NCBI GenBank assembly: GCA_003576695.1
Contig: QOZQ01000002.1
Coordinates: 372,001 to 436,000, forward strand
Source: Taklimakanibacter lacteus
GTDB taxonomy: Bacteria > Pseudomonadota > Alphaproteobacteria > Rhizobiales > Aestuariivirgaceae
Direction: 5' to 3'
Length of the DNA stretch: 64,000 nucleotides
Shown here: positions 22,118 through 30,894 of the stretch, piece after piece
Position numbering within the stretch: the stretch's first letter is position 1
How the letters are laid out: each line of letters opens with the position of its first letter
Translations under genes and position numbers: made by a program
The notes under the pieces: generated by a model
Seen by the model: only the letters and a program-made list of their open reading frames with translations
What the model was told of the DNA's origin: nothing
Database searches by the model: none

Positions 22118-24496
22118 ATGAGCGTTGCACATTATTTCGATACGATGGATTACGGCCCGGCGCCGGAGAGCGATGCGGAGGCGCGCGCCTGGCTTGCCAG
22201 ACACGACAAGGGCTTTCGCCATTTCATTGGCGGCGAATGGGTCAATGGCCGGAGTCACTTCGACACGCTGGAGCCCGCGACCGGCAAGGTCCTGGCGAAG
22301 CTCTCGCAAGGATCGGGCGGCGACATCGACGCGGCGGTGAAGGCCGCGCGCAAGGCGCAAGCCGGCTGGGCCAGGCTCGGCGGTCATGGCCGGGCGCGTT
22401 ACCTCTATGCGCTCGCCCGCCTGATCCAGCGCCATGCGCGGCTCTTCGCGGTGATCGAGAGCCTCGACAATGGCAAGACGGTGCGCGAGACGCGCGATCT
22501 CGACGTGCCTTTGGCGGCGCGCCATTTCTATCATCACGCCGGCTGGGCGCAGCTGCAGGAGTCTGAGTTTGCGGGCTATCAGCCGGTCGGCGTCGTCGGC
22601 CAGGTCATTCCCTGGAACTTCCCCTTCCTGATGCTGGCCTGGAAAGTGGCGCCGGCTCTGGCCTTCGGCAATACGGTGGTGCTGAAGCCCGCCGAATTCA
22701 CCTCCCTCTCGGCGCTGCTCTTCGCCGAGCTCGCCGGGCAGGCTGGACTGCCGCCCGGTGTTCTCAACATCGTGACCGGCGATGGCGAGACGGGTGCCGC
22801 CCTCGTCAAGCACAAGGATGTCGACAAGATCGCCTTTACCGGCTCGACCGAGGTCGGCCGCATCATCCGCCGCGAAACCGCGGGCACCGGCAAGTCGCTC
22901 ACTTTGGAGCTCGGCGGCAAATCGCCCTATATCGTCTTTGACGATGCCGATATCGATGGCGCCATCGAGGGCCTCGTCGATGCCATCTGGTTCAATCAGG
23001 GCCAGGTCTGCTGCGCGGGCTCGCGCCTCCTCGTCCAGGAAGGCATTGCCGAGAGCTTCTTCGCCCGCCTCAAGGCGCGCATGAGCAAATTGCGCGTCGG
23101 CCATCCGCTCGACAAGGCGATGGATATGGGCGCCATCGTCGACAAGGTGCAGCTCGAGCGTATCGAGAGCCTGGTGAAGCAAGGTATCGCCGAAGGCGCC
23201 ATCTGCCATCAGTCGCCGGGTGCCGCGGGCGACAAGGGCTTCTTCTATCCGCCGACCTTGCTTACCAATGTGCATCCGGCCTCGACGGTCGCGCGCGAGG
23301 AGATCTTCGGTCCCGTGCTGGTGGCGATGACCTTCCGCACCCCCGATGAAGCCGTCATGCTCGCCAACAACACACGCTATGGGCTGGCGGCCAGCGTGTG
23401 GAGCGAGACCATCGGTCTTGCCCTCGACATCGCGCCCAAATTGCAGGCGGGCGTCGTCTGGGTGAATTCCACTAATCTCTTCGATGCCAGCGCCGGCTTC
23501 GGCGGCTACCGCGAATCGGGCTTCGGCCGCGAAGGCGGCCGCGAGGGCGCCTGTGAATATCTGAAGCCCGTTGCCTGGGCGAAGCGCAAGCCGCGTGGCG
23601 CCGCAAAACCCCTGCCGGCACTTAAAGCGAAACCCGGTGCGGGAGTGCCGCTGATCGACCGGACGGCGAAGCTCTTCATCGGCGGCAAGCAGGCGCGGCC
23701 GGACGGCAATTATTCGAGGCCCGTTCTGTCGCCCAAGGGCGAGCTTCTGGGCGAGGTCGGCGAGGGCAACCGCAAGGACATCCGCAACGCGGTCGCCGCC
23801 GCACGCGGTGCCGAGGCCTGGTCGAAGGCGACGGCCCATAATCGCGCGCAGATCCTCTATTACATTGCCGAGAATCTGAGCGGCAGGCGTGATGAATTCG
23901 CCACGCGCATCGCCGCGATGACCGGCGCCAGACGTACAGCGGCGCTTGCCGAGGTCGATGCCGCGATCAAGCGGCTCTTCACCTATGGCGCCTGGGCCGA
24001 CAAGTTCGAAGGCGACATTCATACCCCGCCCTTGCGTGGCCTGGCGCTGGCGTTGAAAGAGCCGATCGGCGTCGTTGGCGTCATCTGTCCCGACGAAGCG
24101 CCATTGCTCGGTTTCATCAGCCTGGTGGCGCCGCTCATCGCCATGGGCAATCGCGTCATCGCCGTGCCGAGCGAGCGCCATCCGCTTGCCGCCACCGATT
24201 TCTATACGGTGCTCGAGACCTCGGATGTGCCGGCCGGTGTGGTCAATATCGTGACCGGCGACCGCCAGAGCCTGGTCAAGACGCTGGCCGAGCATGATGA
24301 TGTCGATGCGCTCTGGGTCTTCGGATCCGACAAGGCCTCCGCCGATGCCGAGCGCCTGTCGGCTTCCAATCTCAAGCGCACGCTGGTCGATCATGGTCTC
24401 GCCACCGACTGGTTCGATGCGAGCCAGGCCGAGGGTCCTGTCTATCTGCGCCATGCGACGCAAGTGAAGAATGTCTGGATACCTTACGGCGAATGA
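22118..24496 (+). CDS. Two-domain aldehyde dehydrogenase (ALDH16 type)
   Basis: The 792-residue protein has two ALDH-like halves. The first (about 30-490) is complete: LELGGKSP with the general-base Glu (near 264) and NQGQVCCAGSR with the nucleophile, most likely Cys298. The second (about 510-790) repeats the opening of the fold (KLFIGGKQARPDG, then GVVGVICPDEAPLLGF) but has no GQxC motif or catalytic Glu loop, so it looks catalytically dead. This is the layout of ALDH16; bacterial members keep the active cysteine that vertebrate ALDH16A1 has lost. Being 14 bases after deoC, it plausibly oxidises acetaldehyde or a sugar aldehyde from that pathway. Confidence 0.88.
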   Translation: MSVAHYFDTMDYGPAPESDAEARAWLARHDKGFRHFIGGEWVNGRSHFDTLEPATGKVLAKLSQGSGGDIDAAVKAARKAQAGWARLGGHGRARYLYALARLIQRHARLFAVIESLDNGKTVRETRDLDVPLAARHFYHHAGWAQLQESEFAGYQPVGVVGQVIPWNFPFLMLAWKVAPALAFGNTVVLKPAEFTSLSALLFAELAGQAGLPPGVLNIVTGDGETGAALVKHKDVDKIAFTGSTEVGRIIRRETAGTGKSLTLELGGKSPYIVFDDADIDGAIEGLVDAIWFNQGQVCCAGSRLLVQEGIAESFFARLKARMSKLRVGHPLDKAMDMGAIVDKVQLERIESLVKQGIAEGAICHQSPGAAGDKGFFYPPTLLTNVHPASTVAREEIFGPVLVAMTFRTPDEAVMLANNTRYGLAASVWSETIGLALDIAPKLQAGVVWVNSTNLFDASAGFGGYRESGFGREGGREGACEYLKPVAWAKRKPRGAAKPLPALKAKPGAGVPLIDRTAKLFIGGKQARPDGNYSRPVLSPKGELLGEVGEGNRKDIRNAVAAARGAEAWSKATAHNRAQILYYIAENLSGRRDEFATRIAAMTGARRTAALAEVDAAIKRLFTYGAWADKFEGDIHTPPLRGLALALKEPIGVVGVICPDEAPLLGFISLVAPLIAMGNRVIAVPSERHPLAATDFYTVLETSDVPAGVVNIVTGDRQSLVKTLAEHDDVDALWVFGSDKASADAERLSASNLKRTLVDHGLATDWFDASQAEGPVYLRHATQVKNVWIPYGE

Positions 24497-24511
24497 ACCA
24501 CGGGAATTCTC

Positions 24512-24964
24512 ATGCTGAAATCGATTGATGCGGCCCTCAATGCCGACGTGCTTCATGCCTTGCGCGCCATGGGCCATGGCGATGACGTCATCCTTTGCGA
24601 CACGAATTTCCCGGCCGACTCGGTGGCGCGCCAGACGGTGCTCGGCAAATTGCTGCGCATCGACAATGTGACGGCCGCGCGGGCTGCGCGAGCGGTTCTC
24701 TCCGTCATGCCGCTCGACAGCTTCGTCGAGCATCCGGCCCTTCGGATGGAGATTGTCGGCAAGCCGAAGGAGATTCCGCCGGTCCAGGCCGAGGTGCAGG
24801 CCGAGATCGACAAAGCGGAAGGCAAATCCTGGCCCATGGGCTCAATCGAGCGCTTCGCCTTCTACGACATGGCTCGCAAGGCCTATTGCGTGATCCAGAC
24901 CGGCGAGCGCCGCTTCTATGGCTGCTTTGCCTTCAAGAAGGGTGTCATTCCGCCCGAGGCGTGA
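24512..24964 (+). CDS. fucU: RbsD/FucU-family sugar mutarotase
   Basis: This 150-residue protein opens MLKSIDAALNADVLHALRAMGHGDDVILCDTNFPA, with the conserved His and Asp of the RbsD/FucU fold, and ends with the family segment KAYCVIQTGERRFYGCFAFKKG. Members catalyse anomer or ring-form conversion of fucose, ribose and related sugars. The sequence is closer to FucU than RbsD, but the partner genes here are deoC and an aldehyde dehydrogenase, not fucose genes. A role on ribose or deoxyribose released from nucleosides is therefore possible (inference). It is 15 bases downstream of the ALDH gene. Confidence 0.85.
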   Translation: MLKSIDAALNADVLHALRAMGHGDDVILCDTNFPADSVARQTVLGKLLRIDNVTAARAARAVLSVMPLDSFVEHPALRMEIVGKPKEIPPVQAEVQAEIDKAEGKSWPMGSIERFAFYDMARKAYCVIQTGERRFYGCFAFKKGVIPPEA

Positions 24965-24979
24965 TAGACGCTCAAGCGC

Positions 24980-25585
24980 ATGCCGTCGCGCCAGAAACTG
25001 GTCTTTGCTCTTGTCGTGCTCCTGATCGCCGCGGTCACGGGGCTTGGCGCCCTGTGGCTCACGCGCGGGCCCGGCAGTCCCATCGGTTCGGGCACGGCGC
25101 TGGTGGGCGGGCCTTTCACCTTGACCAACCAGGACGGCAAGCGGGTCACCGATCAGGATTTCCGCGGGCGATACATGCTGATCTTCTTCGGCTTCACCTA
25201 TTGCCCCGATGTCTGTCCGGGCGAGTTGCAGGTGATGTCGGCGGCCATCGACCAGCTGGGCGCCGACGGCGACAGGATCCAGCCCATTTTCGTCACCATC
25301 GATCCCGCCCGCGACACGCCGGAAGCGATGAAGCTCTATGTGTCGAACTTCCATCCCCGCATGGCAGGCCTCACCGGCTCCGAGGCCGATATTGCGGCGG
25401 TGGCCAAGGCCTATCGCGTCTATTACGCCAAGGCCAAGGGCTCGGAGAACTCACCCGATTATCTGATGGATCATTCGACCATCCTTTACCTGATGGGCCC
25501 CGACGGCAAGTTCGTGAGGCATTTCACCTACAGCACCGACGTCAAGGCGCTCGCCGACGGTCTGCGTGAGGTAATAAGTAAGTAA
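24980..25585 (+). CDS. SCO1/SenC family copper/thiol protein
   Basis: The 201-residue protein has one N-terminal membrane anchor (about 7-28) and a thioredoxin-like periplasmic domain with GFTYCPDVCPGE (Cys75, Cys79) and the distant His165 (DHSTILYL). These three residues bind copper in SCO proteins that deliver it to the CuA centre of cytochrome c oxidase. Only 15 bases separate it from fucU, but no oxidase genes are near, so the linkage may be positional only. Confidence 0.92.
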   Translation: MPSRQKLVFALVVLLIAAVTGLGALWLTRGPGSPIGSGTALVGGPFTLTNQDGKRVTDQDFRGRYMLIFFGFTYCPDVCPGELQVMSAAIDQLGADGDRIQPIFVTIDPARDTPEAMKLYVSNFHPRMAGLTGSEADIAAVAKAYRVYYAKAKGSENSPDYLMDHSTILYLMGPDGKFVRHFTYSTDVKALADGLREVISK

Positions 25586-25732
25586 TTTCAATTGGTTACA
25601 AAGAGGTCTTGCGCGAATCGGGTGTCAGGCTTTTGCATGGCTCTAGGCTGATGGTCGGGTTGTCCGGGGAGCAAGGCCTTGTTACATAAGTAACATGTTG
25701 CGGCATGCCCTCACCCACAAGGAATCTGGGAA

Positions 25733-26965
25733 TTGCTCTATTATCTTTATGAGATGAATCACGCTGCCGTGGCGCCCTGGCGCGCGGCGGCCGATGCGGC
25801 CCAGGTCTTCTGGAAGAATCCGGTCAATCCCATCGCCCAGACCTATATGGGCCGGTCGGTCGCGGCCTCGCTCGAGATGTTCGAGCGCGTCACCCGGCGC
25901 TATGGCAAGCCCGCTTTCGGCATCGGCCACACCGTCGTCGCGGGCACCGAGGTGTCGGTCGCCGAAGAGTGCGTGCTGGACAGGACTTTCTGCTCGCTCC
26001 TGCATTTTCCCAAGGCCTGGCCCGCTGGCAGGAAGCCGGTCAAGCAGCCGAAGCTTCTCGTCGTGGCGCCGATGTCGGGTCATTATGCGACGCTGCTGCG
26101 CGGCACGGTCGAGGCGCTGCTGCCCCATGCCGATGTCTACATCACCGACTGGGTCGACGCCCGCCAGGTGCCGCAGCATCTGGGCAGCTTCGATCTCGAC
26201 GACTATATCGACTATGTCATAGAGATGCTCGAGCATCTGGGACCGGATGTCCATGTGATGGCGGTGTGCCAGCCTTCGGTGCCGGTGCTCGCCGCGGTCT
26301 CGCTGATGGCGAAGCGCAAGAATGCCAAGCCGCCGAGATCGATGATCCTGATGGGCGGCCCGATCGACACGCGGCGCAACCCCACCGTCGTCAACCGTCT
26401 CGCGGTGGCGAAGGGCGTCGACTGGTTCCGCAAGAACGCCATCGTGCAGGTGCCGTTCCCGCATCCGGGTTGCCTGCGCAACGTCTATCCGGGCTTCCTG
26501 CAGCTCACCGGCTTCATGACCATGAATCTCGACCGCCACATGGACGCGCATCGCGAATTGTTCTGGCATCTGGTCGAGGGCGATGGCGACGCGGCGGAGA
26601 AGCACACCGGCTTCTATGATGAATATATGTCGGTGATGGACTTGACCGCCGAATTCTACCTGCAGACGGTCGAGAAAGTATTCGTCAATCACGAGCTGCC
26701 GCGCGGCGTGTTCCGCCATCGCGGCGAGACGATCGATCCGGGCAGCATTACGAAGACGGCGCTGATGACGATCGAAGGTGAGCGCGACGATATTTCAGGT
26801 GTCGGCCAGACGGAAGCCGCGCACAGCCTGTGCTCGGCCCTGGCGCCCGACAAGAAGCTGCATCTCCTGCAGAAGGGCGTCGGCCATTACGGCGTCTTCA
26901 ACGGCTCGCGCTTCCGCGCCGATGCGGTGCCGCGCATCGTGGATTTCATGAAGCAGCAGGGATGA
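25733..26965 (+). CDS. phaZ: Intracellular polyhydroxyalkanoate depolymerase
   Basis: The 410-residue alpha/beta-hydrolase starts LYYLYEMNHAAVAPWR, the hallmark start of intracellular PHB depolymerases. The nucleophile elbow reads AVCQPSVP, giving Cys179 where lipases have Ser, as described for the Ralstonia PhaZa1 class. C-terminal catalytic partners are expected in EGERDDISG and GVGHYGVFNGSRF. The start is TTG at 25733, with AAGGAA eight bases upstream; the ATG seven codons later would remove conserved residues. The enzyme mobilises stored PHB granules. It stands alone, followed by a double-hairpin repeat. Confidence 0.93.
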   Translation: MLYYLYEMNHAAVAPWRAAADAAQVFWKNPVNPIAQTYMGRSVAASLEMFERVTRRYGKPAFGIGHTVVAGTEVSVAEECVLDRTFCSLLHFPKAWPAGRKPVKQPKLLVVAPMSGHYATLLRGTVEALLPHADVYITDWVDARQVPQHLGSFDLDDYIDYVIEMLEHLGPDVHVMAVCQPSVPVLAAVSLMAKRKNAKPPRSMILMGGPIDTRRNPTVVNRLAVAKGVDWFRKNAIVQVPFPHPGCLRNVYPGFLQLTGFMTMNLDRHMDAHRELFWHLVEGDGDAAEKHTGFYDEYMSVMDLTAEFYLQTVEKVFVNHELPRGVFRHRGETIDPGSITKTALMTIEGERDDISGVGQTEAAHSLCSALAPDKKLHLLQKGVGHYGVFNGSRFRADAVPRIVDFMKQQG

Positions 26966-26987
26966 GGTTGCCTTGAGCCGGCTGCCA

Positions 26988-27099
26988 GATCACGATCACT
27001 TCAGGCCGTTTCGGCCTGAAGTGATAAACGTGATCGGAATCTTAATTTTGGCGCGTGATCGGACAGAAAACCGGTGCCCACTTTTCTTGATCACGCGCT
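26988..27099. repeat. 112-bp double-hairpin repeat, full copy B
   Basis: Module 1 (26988 to about 27036) is a long hairpin: 12-bp perfect arms CACTTCAGGCCG / CGGCCTGAAGTG round a TTT loop, continued outward by AT/AT, an AAA bulge and GATCACG / CGTGATC. Module 2 (27051-27099) has outer arms GCGCGTGATC / GATCACGCGC and inner GAAAA / TTTTC. Copy C at 36484 has the same length and order. It lies between phaZ and the YgjP-like gene and may serve as a transcript end for phaZ. Confidence 0.85.
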
Positions 27100-27133
27100 A
27101 AAAAGGCTCAAGCTCGTCAACCCTCCGAGAATC

Positions 27134-27832
27134 ATGGAGCCTGCCGAACTTGCAGTCGCGGGCCGGCCGATATCCGTCACCTTCCGGCGCAACGCGAAAG
27201 CACGGCGCCTTATCCTGCGCCTGTCGCGCGACCGTGCCGGTGTCGTCGTGACATTGCCGCCGCGGATCGGCCGCGCCGAGGCGCTCGATTTCGTGAAGAA
27301 ATCGGCGAAATGGATCGCCGAGCGCCTGTCGCGCGAGCCGGTGATGAAGCCCATTGTCGCCGGCGGCCAAATCCTCATCCGCGGCGAGTCGCTCGGGATC
27401 ATGTCGGCGGGAACACGCCGCGGCGCCATCACGATTGCCAACGGCTCCATCATCGTCACGGGCGATCCTGTGCATCTGCAGCGCCGCCTCGTCGACTGGC
27501 TGAAGGCGCAAGCCAGGCACGATCTCGTGCAGGCGAGCGAATTCTATGCGCAGGCGATGGAGGTGAAGTTCATCCGGCTTTCGGTGCGCGACCAGAAGAG
27601 CCGCTGGGGCTCATGCTCGTCCGACGGCACCTTGTCCTATTCCTGGCGGCTCATCCTGGCGCCGCCCTTCGTGCTCGACTATGTCGCCGCCCATGAGGTG
27701 GCGCATCTCAGGCACATGAATCACGGCCGCGGCTTCTGGCGCTTGGTGCTGGCCCATTGCCCCAATGCGTCGCGCGCCAAGGCCTGGCTCAAGCAGCATG
27801 GGGCCGAGCTGCACAGCTACGCCAGCGCGTGA
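27134..27832 (+). CDS. YgjP-like metallopeptidase domain protein (DUF45)
   Basis: The 232-residue protein has zinc motif HEVAH (His187, Glu188, His191) followed by HMNHG. SRWGSCS (about 156-162) is the other conserved DUF45 block. The family resembles SprT/wss proteases; YgjP has been linked to nucleotide or DNA-end processing, but no role is certain. An in-frame GTG at 27074 would lie inside repeat B, adding 20 residues encoded by the repeat end. I prefer ATG 27134, after which conserved sequence begins. The stop codon (27830-27832) lies inside repeat D. Confidence 0.85.
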   Translation: MEPAELAVAGRPISVTFRRNAKARRLILRLSRDRAGVVVTLPPRIGRAEALDFVKKSAKWIAERLSREPVMKPIVAGGQILIRGESLGIMSAGTRRGAITIANGSIIVTGDPVHLQRRLVDWLKAQARHDLVQASEFYAQAMEVKFIRLSVRDQKSRWGSCSSDGTLSYSWRLILAPPFVLDYVAAHEVAHLRHMNHGRGFWRLVLAHCPNASRAKAWLKQHGAELHSYASA

Positions 27833-27873
27833 TCAGAAAAAGTGGACGCCGGTTTTTCGTCCGATCACGCGCC
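27824..27873 (-). repeat. Module 2 of the double-hairpin repeat, inverted half copy D
   Basis: AGCGCGTGATC ... GGACGCCGGTTTTTCGTCC ... GATCACGCGCC is the reverse complement of module 2 at 27051-27099 with few changes. It overlaps the last three codons and stop of the YgjP-like gene and ends 17 bases before the stop of the converging PBP1a gene. Its stem and the T-rich centre could stop transcription from either side. Confidence 0.8.
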
Positions 27874-27889
27874 AGACAGAGACTCTTGA

Positions 27890-30040
27890 TTATTTGCTGT
27901 TGCCGCGTTCCCTGAGGCGGCTGGCCGACGACCCGTCGCCGCCGCTCTTGCGCCGCCGCGGCACATAGTCCTGGTCGTCCTCGTCGTCGGAGGACGAGCC
28001 GAACAGACTTTCGAAGAAGCCGCGGCGCCTGCGCTCGCGCGGCAGATATTCCTCGCCATAGGCATCGTCGGAATAGTCTTCCGAATAGGACGCGACCGCC
28101 GCACCCGAGCCGTCATCATAGGGATTGTCGTCGCCGGGCAGAGGCAGGTTGGAGAGCCCGGCATGCGCCGGCTCCATGACATCCTTCCAGATCGCCGCGG
28201 GGATCGATCCGCCGGTCATCTTCTTGGTCGGCGAATTGTCGTCATTGCCGGCCCAGACGCCGGCGATGTAGTGCGCCGTATAGCCGATGAACCAGGCGTC
28301 GCGATAATCCTGGCTGGTGCCGGTCTTGCCGCCGATATCATAGCCGCCGAACTGGGCGCTGCGGCCGGTTCCTTCCGTCACCACCGCGCGCATCATGTGG
28401 TTCATGGCGCCGATGTCGTAGTTCGACACGACCTGGCCCAGCCCGTCGCCGCCGCGCTCATAGAGGACGGCGCCGTCGCGCGTCGTGATGCGCGAGACGA
28501 TGAAGGGCTGCACCGGAGCGCCGCCATTGGCGAAGGGCGTGAATGCCGAGACCAGCTCGAGCAGCGTCACTTCCGATGTGCCGAGCGCGATCGAGGCGTT
28601 GTCGGCGAGATCGGAGGCGATGCCCATGCGATGCGCGGTCGCGATGACGGCGGCCGGCGATACGTTGAAGGTAAGCTTGGCGGCGATCGTGTTGAGCGAC
28701 AGCGCCAGCGCCTTGGTCAGGGTGACCGGCCCCGCATACTTGTGCCCGTAGTTTTCGGGCTCCCAGTTGCCGAAGCGCACCGGCTCGTCGACCTCGACGG
28801 AATTGGGACCATAGCCCTGCTCGACCGCGGCCAGATAGACGAAGGGCTTGAAAGCCGAGCCCGGTTGGCGCTTTGCCTTGGTCGCGCGGTTGAACTGGCT
28901 CTTCACATAGGACTTGCCGCCCACCATCGAGATGACGGCGCCGGCGGGGTCCAGCATGACGAAGGAGGCCTGCGAGACATTGAATTTGGGGCCGTCCTGG
29001 TTGAGCCGCTTGCGCAGCGAGCGCTCGGCCAGTTGCTGGATCTCGGGGTTGATCGTGGTCTCGACGACGATCGACTGATCGTAATTGCGGATGAGCTGCG
29101 GCAGCACCTCGCCGACATAGTCGACGATATATTGCGTCGACGGCACATAGTCGGAAGCCCTGACCGTCGACGGCGCGATCAGCGCCTGCTGCGCTTCGCC
29201 CGTGTCGATGAAGCCGGCATCGACCATGTCGTTGAGCACCTCGCGCGCCCGCTTGTTGGCGGCATCGGGATTGTTGATCGGGTTGTAGGTGGTGGGCGCC
29301 TTCAGCACGGCGGCGAGAATGGCGGCCTCCGCCAGGGTCACGTCGCGCGCCGATTTCCCGAAATATTTCTGCGCCGCCTTCTCGATGCCGGTTGCGCCGG
29401 CGCCGAAATAGACGCGGTTCATATAGAGCTGCAGAATCTCGTCCTTGGTGAATTTCGTCTCGAGCCATATGGCAAGCACCGCCTCCTGCGCCTTGCGGCC
29501 CATTGTCCGGTCGGGCTTCAGGAAGAGGTTCTTGGCGAGCTGCTGGGTCAGCGTCGAGCCGCCCTGCACCACGCGACCGGCGCGCAGATTTTCCACCATG
29601 GCGCGGATGAGCCCGAAGGGATCGACGCCGAAATGCGAGCGGAAGCGGCGGTCCTCGATGGCGATGATCGCTTGCGGCACATAGGCTGGCAGGTCGGCGA
29701 TGCGCACATCATCGCCGAAGAAGGCGCCGCGTTCGGCGAGCACGGTTCCGTCGGCGGCGAGCACCATGATGCCGGGCTCGCGCGCCGGCACCTGGAACAG
29801 GCCCTTCTGGTCGAGTGTCAGCCACAGATAGCCGAAGCCGAGGCCGCCGGCGAAGATGCCCCAGAAACAGAGCGTGAGGAAAAGTGTTACGAAACGGAAG
29901 CCGGAACGGCGCCGGCGGCGTGGCGGGCGTCCGGGCGGGACGCTCCGGTGGCCGCCATTGCTGCGGCCGCCGAAAAGCGAGGGTTCACGGCGCTCCTGCC
30001 GTCGGCCGCGTTGGCTTTGACCCCTGCCGGAAAGTCCCAT
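27890..30040 (-). CDS. Class A penicillin-binding protein 1A
   Basis: The 716-residue bifunctional peptidoglycan synthase has an Arg-rich cytoplasmic start, a membrane anchor (about 49-75), then the glycosyltransferase domain with AIIAIEDRRF (catalytic Glu129) and GGSTLTQQLAKN. The transpeptidase domain has SAFK (Ser395), SLN and KTGTS motifs. The C-terminal 50 residues are acidic then basic and low in complexity (SSDDEDDQDY, RRRKSGG). It polymerises and crosslinks the cell wall at the periplasmic face. It is transcribed toward the YgjP-like gene. Confidence 0.95.
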   Translation of the reverse strand: MGLSGRGQSQRGRRQERREPSLFGGRSNGGHRSVPPGRPPRRRRRSGFRFVTLFLTLCFWGIFAGGLGFGYLWLTLDQKGLFQVPAREPGIMVLAADGTVLAERGAFFGDDVRIADLPAYVPQAIIAIEDRRFRSHFGVDPFGLIRAMVENLRAGRVVQGGSTLTQQLAKNLFLKPDRTMGRKAQEAVLAIWLETKFTKDEILQLYMNRVYFGAGATGIEKAAQKYFGKSARDVTLAEAAILAAVLKAPTTYNPINNPDAANKRAREVLNDMVDAGFIDTGEAQQALIAPSTVRASDYVPSTQYIVDYVGEVLPQLIRNYDQSIVVETTINPEIQQLAERSLRKRLNQDGPKFNVSQASFVMLDPAGAVISMVGGKSYVKSQFNRATKAKRQPGSAFKPFVYLAAVEQGYGPNSVEVDEPVRFGNWEPENYGHKYAGPVTLTKALALSLNTIAAKLTFNVSPAAVIATAHRMGIASDLADNASIALGTSEVTLLELVSAFTPFANGGAPVQPFIVSRITTRDGAVLYERGGDGLGQVVSNYDIGAMNHMMRAVVTEGTGRSAQFGGYDIGGKTGTSQDYRDAWFIGYTAHYIAGVWAGNDDNSPTKKMTGGSIPAAIWKDVMEPAHAGLSNLPLPGDDNPYDDGSGAAVASYSEDYSDDAYGEEYLPRERRRRGFFESLFGSSSDDEDDQDYVPRRRKSGGDGSSASRLRERGNSK

Positions 30041-30296
30041 AGTCGAATCGTTGCCTTAAATGGTCCGGGCGACAGGATCAGCCAGGGGAATTAACCCTGT
30101 CTAAACACACGCCTCCCGAACCGGATCTGCGTCAGCTCAAGCCGTCTGGACACAGGTGCCGCTCCAAACTGCCGATAGCTTTGACGTTTAATCATGTCGT
30201 CATAATGGCCTGATTTTGCTTAACCTATGGGGCGTGTTGCCGGGTTTCGGCGCGCATGTCAGAGTTACGTCGGGCGAGCGGGATCGGGGCAAGGTC

Positions 30297-30878
30297 ATGA
30301 CGAAGACCGAGGCGGATAGCAGGGCGATCGTTCATGCGCTGGAACGTCTGTCGCGGCTGATGCGCGGGGCGGAATTCGGCGAGGGGATCAATCCGGCGCA
30401 GTGGGAAGCCTTGCGCTTTCTGGCGCGCGCCAACCGCTTCTCCAATTCACCCGGTGCCCTCACCCGCTATCTCGGCGCCACCAAGGGCACCATCTCGCAG
30501 ACGGTGAAGGCGCTCGAGCGCAAGAAGTTCATCGAGAAGACGGAGCGGCCGGGCGAGAAACGCTCCATCGTGCTGACCCTGACGCAGGCCGGGCGCGACG
30601 TGATGGCCAGGGATCCATGGAACGCGCTCGCGGCGAGCTGCGACGCGCTTGGCGGCAAGACGCGCCGCCGCATGGACAAGGGCCTGGCCGAGCTTCTCGC
30701 CCAGGAGATCGCCCGCCGCAACGACCCGTCCTTCAGCGCATGCCTCACCTGCCGCTTCTGGCGCGCCGAAGGCAGGAGCGAGGATGCCTCAGGTCCGCAT
30801 CTGTGCATGCTCTTCGATGCGCCACTGTCGGCGCATGAGACGACGCAGATCTGCATCGCCCATGAGCCCAGAGCTTGA
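30297..30878 (+). CDS. MarR-family regulator with a C-terminal four-cysteine motif
   Basis: The 193-residue protein has a winged helix domain (about 10-105): LTRYLGATKGTISQTVKALERKKFI is the recognition region and RPGEKRSIVLTLT the wing. After a helical stretch it ends with Cys149-x2-Cys152 (ACLTCRFW), Cys170 (HLCML) and Cys186 (QICIAHE), a set able to hold zinc or an iron-sulphur cluster. The MarR part is established; the metal site is inferred. The ATG at 30297 is preferred over an upstream in-frame start at 30216 because the MarR fold begins there and AAGG precedes it. Target genes are unknown; PBP1a is divergent. Confidence 0.87.
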   Translation: MTKTEADSRAIVHALERLSRLMRGAEFGEGINPAQWEALRFLARANRFSNSPGALTRYLGATKGTISQTVKALERKKFIEKTERPGEKRSIVLTLTQAGRDVMARDPWNALAASCDALGGKTRRRMDKGLAELLAQEIARRNDPSFSACLTCRFWRAEGRSEDASGPHLCMLFDAPLSAHETTQICIAHEPRA

Positions 30879-30894
30879 GAGAGATTGCGCGTCG

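Noticed and set aside
22112-24733. 873-codon open frame on the minus strand
   Set aside because: It is antisense to the ALDH16-type gene, fucU and their overlaps. The plus-strand product has full family motifs; the antisense product has none and reflects GC-rich codon bias.
27074-27133. Upstream GTG start of the YgjP-like gene
   Set aside because: The first codons are the end of repeat copy B and the family similarity starts after ATG 27134. It cannot be fully excluded.
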